Position numbers and translations under genes: made by a program
In this document: positions 42,273 through 50,181 of the stretch, piece after piece
Layout of the letters: the number at the start of each line of letters is the position of its first letter
How positions within the stretch are numbered: the first letter of the stretch is position 1
The notes under the pieces: model-generated
The model's input: only the letters and a program-made list of their open reading frames with translations
Told to the model about the DNA's origin: nothing
The model's database searches: none
Assembly: GCA_964607835.1 (NCBI GenBank)
Contig: CAZSLL010000005.1
Coordinates: 13,298 to 77,297, forward strand
Length of the DNA stretch: 64,000 nt
Direction of reading: 5' to 3'
Source: DAOVFN01 sp964607835
GTDB taxonomy: Archaea; Aenigmatarchaeota; Aenigmatarchaeia; QMZP01

Positions 42273-42755
42273 CTATTTGCCTGTCTCCCCTTTCTTGGGG
42301 CGAGACTTCCCGGCCTCCTTTTTGGATACAGGTTTTTCCTGGGATTTGTCTGGAGATGACTTCTTCTCAGAGGCCTTCTTCACTGCCTCCTCCTCAATCT
42401 CAGCCACCTTGAACTCTGTCTGCTCCACTTTCCTCTTGGGAACGGCAACCACCACGAAGCTCTTGGTCTTGGAGAGGGGCCTGCACTCCGCTATGACCAC
42501 CTCGTCGCCGTCCCTGGCCTTCTGGCAGGGCGGGTTGTATGCTACCACCCTGCTCCTGCGCCTCTCGTACCTCTCGTACTTTGGAACGAGCTTGGTGTAG
42601 CCCCATTCTACAATGACTGTCCGCCTGGCCTTGGATGACCTGACCACTCCCTGGAAGGTCCTTCCCCTGACTGACAGGTTTCCGTGCCATGCACATTTCC
42701 TGTCATCGCACTCCCTCTCAGGGGGCTTCACTGGTATCCCGATGCTCTTCCTCAT
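42273..42755 (-). CDS. rps17: Ribosomal protein uS17 with basic tail
   Basis: 160 aa from the ATG at 42755. CAWHGNLSVRGRTFQGVV and GDEVVIAECRPLSKTKSFVV mark archaeal uS17. The last 55 residues are a Lys/Glu/Ser tail ending with RPKKGE, a module-like unit whose DNA is CCCC-AAGAAA-GGGG. An in-frame ATG at 42794 lies inside the leader motif and is not taken as the start. Confidence 0.93.
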   Translation of the reverse strand: MRKSIGIPVKPPERECDDRKCAWHGNLSVRGRTFQGVVRSSKARRTVIVEWGYTKLVPKYERYERRRSRVVAYNPPCQKARDGDEVVIAECRPLSKTKSFVVVAVPKRKVEQTEFKVAEIEEEAVKKASEKKSSPDKSQEKPVSKKEAGKSRPKKGETGK

Positions 42756-43000
42756 GCACTCTTTCTCCTCGACTGCAAGCACTCCTGCATACATTCCGGT
42801 TCGATATCACGAACGGTGCTGACTCCTCACCCGGCAGTGCGGGCAGAGCGTATTCACATGTAGAGAAACAATCAAGCCTCTCTACCTTCACCGGACCGCG
42901 GCCCGGTGGTGGGTAACTCAGCCTATCGCTAGGTAGCATGCCTTTAAACACGCTCTGTGAGTTAACTAATTAGATGCACCACTGTATTTAAAAAGCTTTT
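42756..43000 (-). promoter_or_regulatory. Promoter and long structured leader of the uS17 operon
   Basis: On the minus strand a TATA box CTTTTTAAATAC near 42987-42998 predicts a leader of about 215 nt. It contains hairpins CCTA-GCGA-TAGG, CACCGG...CCGGTG around CCGCGG, GTAGAGA...TCTCTAC and CCCGCACTGCCGGG, and ends with the 20-nt motif TATCGAACCGGAATGTATGC (42806-42787) and GAGGAGAAAG before the ATG. Confidence 0.65.
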
Positions 43001-43007
43001 GCAGAGG

Positions 43008-43286
43008 CTACCATTTCCTCTGCTTCTTCTTGACCCTGTCCTCTGGCCTGGCCACCAGCAGGCTTCCCCTGACCCTCACCCACTGGCCCGAGGGAATTCG
43101 GAAAGAGAAGACGCACTGGTCCTTGGGGAGGTGGCTCACCTTACCCTGGGATTCTATGGAGAGCATGTTCCTGGACTCGTCCACCACCCTGCCGCCTATG
43201 CCCGTGTGGGCTGGGTTGGAGGACTGCGTGACCTTGACCTCCAGGCCCACGAGCTCGTGCCTGACCAGGTTCTCAGGGGTTATCAT
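43008..43286 (-). CDS. rnp1: RNase P protein component Rpp29 (RNP1)
   Basis: 92 aa, normal for archaeal Rpp29/Pop4. TPENLVRHELVGLEVKV, GIGGRVVDES and the FSFRIPSG strand show the Sm-like barrel. It binds the RNase P RNA and helps tRNA 5' processing. Position between aIF1 and uS17 is typical. Confidence 0.92.
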   Translation of the reverse strand: MITPENLVRHELVGLEVKVTQSSNPAHTGIGGRVVDESRNMLSIESQGKVSHLPKDQCVFSFRIPSGQWVRVRGSLLVARPEDRVKKKQRKW

Positions 43287-43313
43287 GCTATATTATTGGA
43301 TTCCGGAATTAAT

Positions 43314-43442
43314 ATGCTTGAAAAAGCCTGGCAACAAGGTTTATCAAGGTTATTAACCAGGAATCCAGCCTACCAGGTATTCTGGACAGCCTACTGGGGG
43401 CTGGCATCACTGCTTATCATGGCATATATAATGAGCATCTGA
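43314..43442 (+). CDS. Possible 42-aa membrane peptide
   Basis: 42 codons with a basic-amphipathic start (LEKAWQQGLSRLLTR) and one hydrophobic helix (GLASLLIMAYIMSI). A TATA-like GCTATATTATT lies about 23 nt upstream. It fills the otherwise empty gap between aIF1 and Rpp29 on the opposite strand. Weak candidate. Confidence 0.35.
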   Translation: MLEKAWQQGLSRLLTRNPAYQVFWTAYWGLASLLIMAYIMSI

Positions 43443-43498
43443 ACCCAGCAAGAGCAGGGGCTAGAACCAGTTCCATTGCCAGCGGTTCGGATGGACAG

Positions 43499-43804
43499 CT
43501 ATGCGACCTCAATCTGGTCCCTAGAGAATCCCAGCTTGACCAGGACCTCAAGGACCTTGTTCCTGTGGTTTCCCTGGAGCTCTATAACGTTTCCCTTTAG
43601 AGTGCCTCCGCAAGCAAGCCTGTTCTTGAGCTCTTTCAGAATCCGCTTGTTGTCAGAGTCCTTGCCGATTCCCTCGACAACGGTTATGTGCTTTCCGTAT
43701 CTTCTCCTGTCCACCGAGACCCGTATGCTTTCCTTCTCCTTCGCTATGGTCTCGCATGCGCAGAGTTCCTTGGGAAGACCGCATTTTTCGCAGATTTTAT
43801 CCAT
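43499..43804 (-). CDS. Translation initiation factor aIF1 (SUI1)
   Basis: 101 aa. A CxxC-CxC N-terminal zinc knuckle (CEKCGLPKELCAC) precedes the SUI1 core (RRYGKHITVVEGI, ACGGTLKGNVIELQGNHRNKV). It controls start-codon choice on the small subunit. Its start overlaps the uL29 end by eight bases. Confidence 0.95.
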   Translation of the reverse strand: MDKICEKCGLPKELCACETIAKEKESIRVSVDRRRYGKHITVVEGIGKDSDNKRILKELKNRLACGGTLKGNVIELQGNHRNKVLEVLVKLGFSRDQIEVA

Positions 43805-44024
43805 TAGCCTTCTTTCCCTCCGGATTTACAGACCTCTCCCTCTCGATGGTGAGAATTCTCGCAATGCTTCGCCTGGTGTGCTTTATCTGTCCGGGAGAAG
43901 TCACGGAAGCCCCTATGTTTATCTTTGCCCGCTCCTTCGAGAGCCCGAGCCGTAGCTCGTCAAGCTTCTTCCGGGCGTCCTTGCTGTCAAGCTTCCTTAT
44001 GTCCTTTTTCTTCATGGTTGCCAT
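43797..44024 (-). CDS. rpl29: Ribosomal protein uL29
   Basis: 75 aa. DSKDARKKLDELRLGLSKER and KHTRRSIARILTIERER are the two helices of uL29. Between uS3 and aIF1 as usual. Confidence 0.94.
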   Translation of the reverse strand: MATMKKKDIRKLDSKDARKKLDELRLGLSKERAKINIGASVTSPGQIKHTRRSIARILTIERERSVNPEGKKANG

Positions 44025-44072
44025 ATGTTCACTTCATAATTGTTTAGAATGATTTAAATTGGTGCCTGGGGC

Positions 44073-45059
44073 TCACTCCTTCTCGGTTTCCTTTGGAGGC
44101 TTATCCTCTTCCTTCTTCTCTGCGGGCTTTTCCCCTGACTCCTCCTTCTTGGGCCCGGGTTTCTTTTCATCGGGCTTATTTTCCGGTATCTCTTTCACAG
44201 GCCCATCTTTTCCGGCTTCTTTGGGCTTCTCCTCCAACTCCGCTTTCTGCGCGGGGGCTGATGACTCCTCCGCTTTCTTTACGGGTTTTCCCTCTTTCTT
44301 TTCCGAATCCTTTTCTGGCTTCTTCCCGGACTCTTCCTTCTTGGCAGGGGAAGGCTTTTCTGCTCCCTTCTCTGTCTGCTCCCCTCTCTTCGGGGGAGAC
44401 TCTGTCTGCTCCCCTCTCTTCGGGGGAGACTCTTTTTCCTTGTCCTCCCCGCTCACGTCAATCCTGTGCTCCACCTTGTCCCTTATCTCGCCTGTGATGT
44501 CCTGGAACTTGCTCATTATCTTGACCTTGACCCCAATCTTTCCCGGCCTGGTCTGGGCCTCCTCGAAGCCTGAGTCCACCAGGGTCCTGGCTGGCTCGCC
44601 GCAGTGCTTGAGATAGCCCTCCTGGAACTTGCCCACCACGCCCTTTCCGCCGCCCAGCTTGCCGGATATCACTATCTGGGCACCTATGGCGCCTGAGTTC
44701 ATGATTCTCTTCATGGTGAGGTTCCCTATTTTCTTGTAGTTGTACCCCTTCTCCAGGGCGGAGGAAATCTGCTTGGCAACTATCCTAGAGTCGAGGTTGG
44801 GGTTCTTTATGACCTTGACGTCCAGCTGGGGGTTGTCCAGGCCAAACCTCAGCTTGATGGCCTCGGTCATGTCATTGATGTTCTTGCCGCCCTTGCCGAT
44901 TATCCTTCCGGGCTTGTTAGTGTAAATGAGAATCTTGAGCCCCAGGGGAGTCCTCTGGAGTTCGGTCTTGGAGTAGTCCCCAAGCGGGAACTTCTTCCTT
45001 ATGAACTCGTCTATCTGGGCCTCCTTTATTCCCTGGTTGATGAAGAAATCCTTAATCAT
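44073..45059 (-). CDS. rps3: Ribosomal protein uS3 with long repeat tail
   Basis: 328 aa from the ATG at 45059 (overlapping the uL22 end by one base). KH domain with KILIYTNKPGRIIGKGGKNI, then GAIGAQIVISGKLGG. After about residue 210 a tail of 118 residues carries two PPKRGEQTE and one PAQKAE module with other Lys/Glu/Pro-rich sequence. Archaeal uS3 usually ends near residue 210-240. Confidence 0.95.
   Translation of the reverse strand: MIKDFFINQGIKEAQIDEFIRKKFPLGDYSKTELQRTPLGLKILIYTNKPGRIIGKGGKNINDMTEAIKLRFGLDNPQLDVKVIKNPNLDSRIVAKQISSALEKGYNYKKIGNLTMKRIMNSGAIGAQIVISGKLGGGKGVVGKFQEGYLKHCGEPARTLVDSGFEEAQTRPGKIGVKVKIMSKFQDITGEIRDKVEHRIDVSGEDKEKESPPKRGEQTESPPKRGEQTEKGAEKPSPAKKEESGKKPEKDSEKKEGKPVKKAEESSAPAQKAELEEKPKEAGKDGPVKEIPENKPDEKKPGPKKEESGEKPAEKKEEDKPPKETEKE
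44238..44434 (-). repeat. Palindromic coding modules in uS3
   Basis: Two identical 30-bp PPKRGEQTES modules (44372-44434 region) and one PAQKAE module near 44240-44262, separated by non-repetitive Lys/Glu-rich coding sequence. Confidence 0.85.
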
Positions 45060-45439
45060 TATCTCGCCTCCAGAACGACCTGCAGGTTTGTGACCTTGGC
45101 CTGTTCCCTCCTTCTCTTCCATCCCCTTGGTCTGAAGAAGCTGAACCCCCTGTGTGCAGTGGCGTGGATGTGCATGCTCTCTGTGTCAAGGCCCTGGCCC
45201 TCGGCGTTGGCCTCTGCTGACTTGACTATGTCGAGTATGCTCCTGGTGGCATTGGTGTAGTACTTGCCGCCGATGCTCTTCCTCTCATCCAGAAGGTCCT
45301 GGAGGAAGGCCTTTCCCTTCTCCAGCCTCATGCCGGTGAGGCTCCTGCAGACAGTGACCGAGCTCTTTGGGGATATTCTCAGGCCTCGCCCGAAGGCCCT
45401 CGCGGACTTCTTCCTGTCTGCCTTGTTTGCGTATTCCAT
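45059..45439 (-). CDS. rpl22: Ribosomal protein uL22
   Basis: 126 aa from the ATG at 45439, which follows AAGGAGCATAGTC. KKSARAFGRGLRISPKSSVT and HIHATAHRGFSFFRPRGWKR are uL22 features. Shorter than the 150 aa typical of archaea. Confidence 0.93.
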   Translation of the reverse strand: MEYANKADRKKSARAFGRGLRISPKSSVTVCRSLTGMRLEKGKAFLQDLLDERKSIGGKYYTNATRSILDIVKSAEANAEGQGLDTESMHIHATAHRGFSFFRPRGWKRRREQAKVTNLQVVLEAR

Positions 45440-45450
45440 GACTATGCTCC

Positions 45451-45816
45451 TTATATCAGGTCCGGGTCTCCTCCTGATTCCAGGTACTGCCTCACGTCCC
45501 TGCTGCCCCATGCGCCAGGCCTTGGACCAGGCCTGTGCAAGGAAGGGTTCCTGTTACCGTATATCATGATGACGTTGCCTTTGCCATGGGCACCGTAGCT
45601 CTGCTCCAGGTCCATCTCTCCCCAATGGGCAGTGCCTTTTTCCATGGCACGCAGCTCAGGGTCAATGTTTGCCGAAAGGCGTCCTTTCATCAGGAAATCC
45701 CTTGTAACCGGAATCTCTGTGTCGGGGATTTCCTGACCAGAAGGCCCGGTATCGCCTATGATTTCAACGTCTCCGTATTTACCGGGCTTCACGGTCTCTA
45801 TCCTCGAGTCATCCAT
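45451..45816 (-). CDS. Unrecognised protein between uS19 and uL22
   Basis: 121 aa. Starts MDDSRIETVKPGKYGDVEII; acidic N-terminal half, Gly/Arg/Pro-rich C-terminus (NPSLHRPGPRPGAWGSRD). It is spaced 10 bp after uS19 and 11 bp before uL22, so it is a full member of the ribosomal operon. uS19 and uL22 are normally adjacent in archaea. Possibly a lineage-specific ribosome-associated protein; no family recognised. Confidence 0.7.
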   Translation of the reverse strand: MDDSRIETVKPGKYGDVEIIGDTGPSGQEIPDTEIPVTRDFLMKGRLSANIDPELRAMEKGTAHWGEMDLEQSYGAHGKGNVIMIYGNRNPSLHRPGPRPGAWGSRDVRQYLESGGDPDLI

Positions 45817-45826
45817 GCTTTCACCT

Positions 45827-46210
45827 CTACTTCAGGGGCACGTACTTGCTGGACCTGGTGGCGCCGAATCCAGGCGATGAGTGCTTGACCATCTTCCTGG
45901 TGGTCACGAACTCCCCAATCCTGTTTCCGAGGTGCTCGGGCCTTATGTCCAGCGTGACGTACTCCTTTCCGTTGTACACCCCCAGCTTCGCTCCGAGCAG
46001 CTGGGGCACTATAACCATCTCCCTGGCGTGGGTCTTCCTGAACTTGTCCGGGTTCTTCTGGACCTTCTCCAGGAGCTTCTTCTCGGTCTCAGTGAAGCCC
46101 CTCTTAAGGCTCCTCCTCTCCCTGGAGCCGCAGAGCTTGGCGAACTCCTCGACCGGCATTCCCTTGAGCTGGTCCAGGCCAACTCCCCTGAAAGTGAATT
46201 CCCTTGCCAT
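45827..46210 (-). CDS. rps19: Ribosomal protein uS19
   Basis: 127 aa from the ATG at 46210. FRKTHAREMVIVPQLLGAKL and HLGNRIGEFVTTRKMVKHSS are typical. The gap to uS11 (46211-46283) is a GC-rich stem CCGCTTCC...GGAAGCGG followed by AAGGAAAGG, like other leaders here. Confidence 0.95.
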   Translation of the reverse strand: MAREFTFRGVGLDQLKGMPVEEFAKLCGSRERRSLKRGFTETEKKLLEKVQKNPDKFRKTHAREMVIVPQLLGAKLGVYNGKEYVTLDIRPEHLGNRIGEFVTTRKMVKHSSPGFGATRSSKYVPLK

Positions 46211-46283
46211 GTTAATCCTTTCCTTCCGCTTCCAGCCAACCCCGGTTCCCTGGGAACCGGCAGGCAATCGGAAGCGGCATGCT
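46211..46283 (-). promoter_or_regulatory. Hairpin leader of uS19
   Basis: CCGCTTCC pairs with GGAAGCGG around an inner CCGGTTCCC-A-GGGAACCGG hairpin; AAGGAAAGG follows before the ATG. It shares the hairpin plus purine-rich ending with the motif-bearing leaders but lacks the 20-nt motif. Confidence 0.45.
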
Positions 46284-46691
46284 TTAGACTCTCCTTCCCC
46301 TCCTGCCCCCGGCCTTCCTGGTGGTGTCGTGGGGTATTGGGGTCACGTCCTCAATCTTTCCAATCCTGAGGCCTCCCCTTACCAGGGCCCTTATGGCGGG
46401 CTGGGCACCCTGGCCTGGCATCCTTTTCTTGTGGCCTCCCGGGGCGCGTATCCTGAGGTGGATTCCCATGATTCCCTTGTTCAGGGCGTCACTGGCCGCC
46501 TTCTTGGCAGCAATCATGGCAGGGAACGGGGAGCCCTTGTCCTTGTCCCTGTTGGTGACCATGCCCCCGCTGAACTTGGATATGGTCTCGGCTCCTGTGA
46601 GGTCTGTGATGTGGATGACCGTGTTGTTCTCTGAGGAATATATATGGGCTACTCCCCACCTTCTCCTGGGCTGCTGGGCCTGCTCTTCCAT
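46284..46691 (-). CDS. rps11: Ribosomal protein uS11
   Basis: 135 aa. WGVAHIYSSENNTVIHITDL and APGGHKKRMPGQGAQPAIRA are the uS11 core. Follows uS4 with a small overlap (start at 46691; a GTG/ATG three codons upstream also possible). Confidence 0.96.
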   Translation of the reverse strand: MEEQAQQPRRRWGVAHIYSSENNTVIHITDLTGAETISKFSGGMVTNRDKDKGSPFPAMIAAKKAASDALNKGIMGIHLRIRAPGGHKKRMPGQGAQPAIRALVRGGLRIGKIEDVTPIPHDTTRKAGGRRGRRV

Positions 46692-46692
46692 G

Positions 46693-47148
46693 TCATCCAC
46701 CCCTTATCCTTATCTTTCCCTCTTCCTCGCTCTCCACGAGGTAGGAGGGGAACTTCACCCTCCTGTCATCAATCATGACGTTTCCGTGTGTTACCATCTG
46801 CCTGGCGTGCAGAGGGGTCTGGGCCAGCCTCATCTTGGAAACCACTGTCTGGAGCCTCCTGTCCAGTATGCTTGTTATCTGAAGGGCGAGCACGTCATCG
46901 AGCTCTGCCTGCTTGCTGAGCATCCCCAGCTTCACGAGCCTGTCGAGCAGGGTCTTCTGCTTTTCAGGGTCCTCTGCAGAGATGAGCTCCCTGGCCCTTC
47001 GCCTGAACTGCCTCAGTATCTCCTGTGCCCTCCAGAATTCCCTCTTGCTCCTGAGGCCGTAGTTGCGCATGAGGTTCTTCTCCTCTTCTATCCTGATGGA
47101 GTCGTAGGGCTTCTTGGGCCGCTTGAACTTCTTCCTGATGGTCCTCAT
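46693..47148 (-). CDS. rps4: Ribosomal protein uS4
   Basis: 151 aa, short for archaeal uS4. KKPYDSIRIEEEKNLMRNYG and the S4 domain (LDRRLQTVVSKMRLAQTPLH) are clear. Between uS13 and uS11 as usual. Confidence 0.95.
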   Translation of the reverse strand: MRTIRKKFKRPKKPYDSIRIEEEKNLMRNYGLRSKREFWRAQEILRQFRRRARELISAEDPEKQKTLLDRLVKLGMLSKQAELDDVLALQITSILDRRLQTVVSKMRLAQTPLHARQMVTHGNVMIDDRRVKFPSYLVESEEEGKIRIRGG

Positions 47149-47152
47149 GCTA

Positions 47153-47620
47153 TCACTTGCCTCCCTTCTTCCTGCTCACGCCCACGGTCTTGCCCCTCCT
47201 GAAGGCGCCCCTGGTCCTCTGGCCCCTCACCGGAAGGTGCTGGATGTGCCTGACACCCCGGTAGGTCTTGTTCTTCTTCATCCTGTCAATATCCATCTTC
47301 TGTGTGAAGTCGAGGTTGGACACAGAAAAGTGGGAGGTCCTCCCGGTAACGGGGTCGAGCCTCCTGTTAAACATCCACTCAGGGATGCTGTGCTTGTGGG
47401 GATTGAGAATTATCTCCTCGAGTTGCTTGAGCTCGGCTTCGGTCAGGTCAGCGAGCTTCTTGTCGCCAAAGCCCGATATCTTGCATATGGCGTTGGAGAA
47501 CATGAACGACACGCCCTTCACGCTTCTTATGGCTGTCTTCACGGGCTTGCTTCCGTCGATGTTGGTCTCTGCAAGCCTGATAATCTGCTGCGTGGGTTTG
47601 CGTGTCCTGTCCTCGGCCAT
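47153..47620 (-). CDS. rps13: Ribosomal protein uS13
   Basis: 155 aa from the ATG at 47620. IIRLAETNIDGSKPVKTAI and YRGVRHIQHLPVRGQRTRG are typical. First gene of the uS13-uS4-uS11 group. The preceding 90 bp form hairpins GGCAGCGGTTTTGCC, GCGTC-TATT-GACGC and CCGGC...GCCGG. Confidence 0.95.
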   Translation of the reverse strand: MAEDRTRKPTQQIIRLAETNIDGSKPVKTAIRSVKGVSFMFSNAICKISGFGDKKLADLTEAELKQLEEIILNPHKHSIPEWMFNRRLDPVTGRTSHFSVSNLDFTQKMDIDRMKKNKTYRGVRHIQHLPVRGQRTRGAFRRGKTVGVSRKKGGK

Positions 47621-47710
47621 GGTAAGCTCCCTCCGGCTCTTGCGTGCCGGGAGCGGTATAGCGTCAATAGACGCCTGCAATGATGGCAAAACCGCTGCCA
47701 TCAAAAAGCC
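47621..47710 (-). promoter_or_regulatory. Hairpin-rich leader of uS13
   Basis: Three consecutive short hairpins lie directly before the uS13 start, ending with CCGGC-ACGCAAGA-GCCGG and AGGGAGC. No clear copy of the 20-nt motif. Confidence 0.4.
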
Positions 47711-47755
47711 ATGTCATTAGTATGAGGTAAGGTATTTAAATGTGTTGGGAAGGTT

Positions 47756-48622
47756 TTATTGCAGAATATGGCTGAGCTTTATTGCATCAGGATTTTTCCT
47801 GAGCTTCCTTTTGGCCTTCTCAATCTTCTGCCTAACAGCCTCGCCGCTATCCAGGTATTTCTCGGCAATTTCCCTGGGCCTAAGCTTATTGAACACATTC
47901 TCCTCGAAATATACCCTCTCCCATGTGTCCAGTGACGAGAGTATATTATCGCAGAGCCCCGCCATCTGCTCTTTCGCCGCCTCATCTTCTGGCAGGCTGT
48001 CTACTGAAGGCACAAAGTCTATAAGCGAAGCATCGCTTTCAGGAAAAGAGGCATCAAGGCTAAGGTAGTATGGATGGCCCGCATTGTTGCGCATCAGCTC
48101 AAGCTCATAAAGGCTGAATGTGGCGTCAATCTCTCTCTGGATTTCCTCTGCATTCTCAGGGATTCTCTGCATATCCTCGAGCATACCCAGATACCTGCGA
48201 ATCCTTTTCTGGAGAATTGGCCCGATCCTGTATGCCCCCCTGTTGTCTGTGATATAGCTGAATATTTTAAATCTTATCCAAGAGGTAAGATATGTGCTCG
48301 GCATTAAGCCCCTTTCGGGCTCGTATTTCTCCAGGCCCCTCAGAAGCCCCATGTTTCCCTCCTGAACGAGATCCATTAACGGGAACCCGGGCCCAGAATA
48401 CATTCCTGCAACCTGCCTGACCATCCTCTGGCATCCCTCGACAAGCTCTTCCCTGGCTTTGCTGGCAGACTCTTTGTCACCGTTTTTCATGGCAAAGTGA
48501 ACCGAATCAAAGGCTTGCTTGTCAAAATAGAGCCTTCCCGAGAAATCTGCCTCCTTGCTGTAATGATACTCAGTGTCATCGGTATGGAAAGGCCCTGTAT
48601 AGGGCTTGCTTCTCTGTTTCAT
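47756..48622 (-). CDS. Sigma-70-family transcription initiation factor
   Basis: 288 aa. Residues 60-145 match sigma region 2: a first helix LVEGCQRMVRQVAGMYSG, the core-binding PLMDLVQEGNMGLLRGLEKY and the promoter-recognition part ERGLMPSTYLTSWIRFKI. A region 4-like helix-turn-helix near the C-terminus reads LRPREIAEKYLDSGEAVRQK followed by IEKAKRKLRK. This is a bacterial-type initiation factor in a genome with archaeal RNA polymerase (Rpo3 here) and TATA promoters. Its own promoter has an archaeal TATA box 24 nt before the ATG. Target polymerase and promoters are unknown. Confidence 0.87.
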   Translation of the reverse strand: MKQRSKPYTGPFHTDDTEYHYSKEADFSGRLYFDKQAFDSVHFAMKNGDKESASKAREELVEGCQRMVRQVAGMYSGPGFPLMDLVQEGNMGLLRGLEKYEPERGLMPSTYLTSWIRFKIFSYITDNRGAYRIGPILQKRIRRYLGMLEDMQRIPENAEEIQREIDATFSLYELELMRNNAGHPYYLSLDASFPESDASLIDFVPSVDSLPEDEAAKEQMAGLCDNILSSLDTWERVYFEENVFNKLRPREIAEKYLDSGEAVRQKIEKAKRKLRKNPDAIKLSHILQ

Positions 48623-48639
48623 CTTCTGTCTGGTTCTTT

Positions 48640-48652
48640 TCGGAAATATTTA
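48640..48652. promoter_or_regulatory. Shared TATA region of the sigma-like and phosphatase genes
   Basis: The AAATATTTAAAG stretch reads as a TATA box on both strands, 24 nt from the sigma-like ATG (48622) and about 33 nt from the phosphatase ATG (48680). Confidence 0.55.
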
Positions 48653-48679
48653 AAGCCTTGCTCAGTCAGTGTATATGCC

Positions 48680-49282
48680 ATGGAAACGAGGATGGCGCTG
48701 GTGAGGCACGGAGACGCGGGCTATCCCTGGGGGACCCTGGTTGGGTCCACTGACGCTGAGCTGGCTGAGGGGGCCCTGGAGAAGGCGGGTAAGGTCGGGA
48801 AGAGGCTTAAGGCAGAGGGCCTGTCTGCCCTTTATTCGAGCGCCCTGAAGAGGGCCTGGAAGACAGCAGAGGCCATCGGAAAGGAAACCGGACTGGAAAA
48901 TGAAAGGATAAGGGAGCTCAACGAGATAAGCTTCGGCAGGCTGGAGGGCAAGTTCAAGGGCAAAATCATGGAGACCTGGCCCACCTTCGAGGAGGAGTTC
49001 AGGAAGGACCCCTGGGGGTTCAGGTTCCCTGGGGGCGAGACCTTTACCGAGGTGAGGGAGAGGACACTGCCAGTAGTGGAGGAGCTCTTCAGGAGACACG
49101 AGGGCAAGGCATTCTGCGTGGTGGCCCATGGTGACGTCAACCTCATACTGTTATCCGCACTGACCGGGATGCCCGTAATGGAGGCCATGGACAGGGGGCT
49201 TCCCAACCTGGCCACCCTGTTCTTTAAAAAGAATAGGGACAAGATTGCACTGGAGAAGAGCTGGGGGATTCAGTATGAGTGA
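48680..49282 (+). CDS. Histidine phosphatase (phosphoglycerate mutase-like)
   Basis: 200 aa. The phosphohistidine motif is LVRHGDAGYPWG (R-H-G), with a second catalytic His in VVAHGDVNLILLS and a conserved SALKRAWKTAEAI. The short size and non-canonical loop suggest a phosphatase of small substrates rather than glycolytic mutase. Its stop overlaps the aIF2-beta start by eight bases. Confidence 0.85.
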   Translation: METRMALVRHGDAGYPWGTLVGSTDAELAEGALEKAGKVGKRLKAEGLSALYSSALKRAWKTAEAIGKETGLENERIRELNEISFGRLEGKFKGKIMETWPTFEEEFRKDPWGFRFPGGETFTEVRERTLPVVEELFRRHEGKAFCVVAHGDVNLILLSALTGMPVMEAMDRGLPNLATLFFKKNRDKIALEKSWGIQYE

Positions 49283-49682
49283 TTACGAGAAACTTCTGGA
49301 AAGGGGGCTGAAAAAGGTCCCGGACAAGCAGAAGGCGGCCGACAGGTTCGTCATGCCCACCTCAAGAATCCAGAAGTCAGGGAGCAGGAGCATTATCACG
49401 AATTTCCAGGAGATAGCGGGGGCGCTGAGGAGGGAGCCGAAGCACCTCATGAAGTTCCTCCTCAAGGAACTGGCCACCTCAGGAGAGCTCAAAGGCCCTG
49501 CACTGGAGGTCCAGGGAGGGTTCAGCGCTGATATAGTGAACAAGAAGCTGGACAAGTACGTGGTCAGCTACGTGCGGTGCCCGGAGTGCGGTAAGCACGA
49601 CACCAACCTGGTCAAGGAGAAAGGCACCTTGCTCATAAAGTGCGAGGTGTGCGGGGCCAGGGAGCCTGTGAGCAAGGTTTAG
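49275..49682 (+). CDS. eif2b: Translation initiation factor aIF2 beta
   Basis: 135 aa, normal for aIF2-beta. KLDKYVVSYVRCPECGKHDT and CEVCGAREPV form the C-terminal zinc ribbon. It is one subunit of the factor that brings initiator tRNA. Confidence 0.95.
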   Translation: MSDYEKLLERGLKKVPDKQKAADRFVMPTSRIQKSGSRSIITNFQEIAGALRREPKHLMKFLLKELATSGELKGPALEVQGGFSADIVNKKLDKYVVSYVRCPECGKHDTNLVKEKGTLLIKCEVCGAREPVSKV

Positions 49683-49736
49683 CCTGCAAGGTTATTAACG
49701 CATAGAGCGATTCTTTTTATCAGGGAGATGTTTCAC

Positions 49737-50153
49737 ATGAGCAGGAAGTACAGGTTCATAGACGATTTGACGTCTGACGTCATGTTCGAGGCCAAAGGGA
49801 AGGACCTGAAGGAGGTATTCGAGAACGCTGCAGAGGCCATGTTCACGGTAATATGCCAGCTGGAGAAGGTGGGGCAGAAGGAGAGCAGGGAGGTCGAGGT
49901 CACGGGCAGGGACCAGGCTGACCTGCTGTTCAACTGGCTCCAGGAGCTAATCGCCCTTGTGGACATCGAGGGCATGTTCTTTTCCGGGTTCGAGGTGAAG
50001 GAAATCGGGCCCAGAAAGCTGAAGGCAACGGTGAGGGGGGAGCCCGTGACGCCTGAGAAAGGGGAGACCGTGGTCAAGGCACTCACCTACTACGGGTTCT
50101 CGCTCAGGGAGAACAAGGAAGGGTTTGTTGCCAGGGTGAGCCTGGACATATAA
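49737..50153 (+). CDS. Archease, activator of RtcB tRNA ligase
   Basis: 138 aa from the ATG at 49737, preceded by GGGAGATG. YRFIDDLTSDVMFEAKGKDL, LLFNWLQELIALVD and the C-terminal strand LKALTYYGF (read VVKALTYYGFSLREN) are archease features, including the metal-binding Asp. It stimulates guanylylation and turnover of RtcB, encoded 550 bp downstream, and is thus part of the tRNA splicing machinery needed by the interrupted tRNAs here. Confidence 0.92.
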   Translation: MSRKYRFIDDLTSDVMFEAKGKDLKEVFENAAEAMFTVICQLEKVGQKESREVEVTGRDQADLLFNWLQELIALVDIEGMFFSGFEVKEIGPRKLKATVRGEPVTPEKGETVVKALTYYGFSLRENKEGFVARVSLDI

Positions 50154-50181
50154 CACCATTATATCTTTGCACCGCCAAGAG

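Noticed and set aside
42755..42794. In-frame ATG at 42794 as start of uS17
   Set aside because: It lies inside the conserved leader motif and would add 13 residues foreign to uS17.
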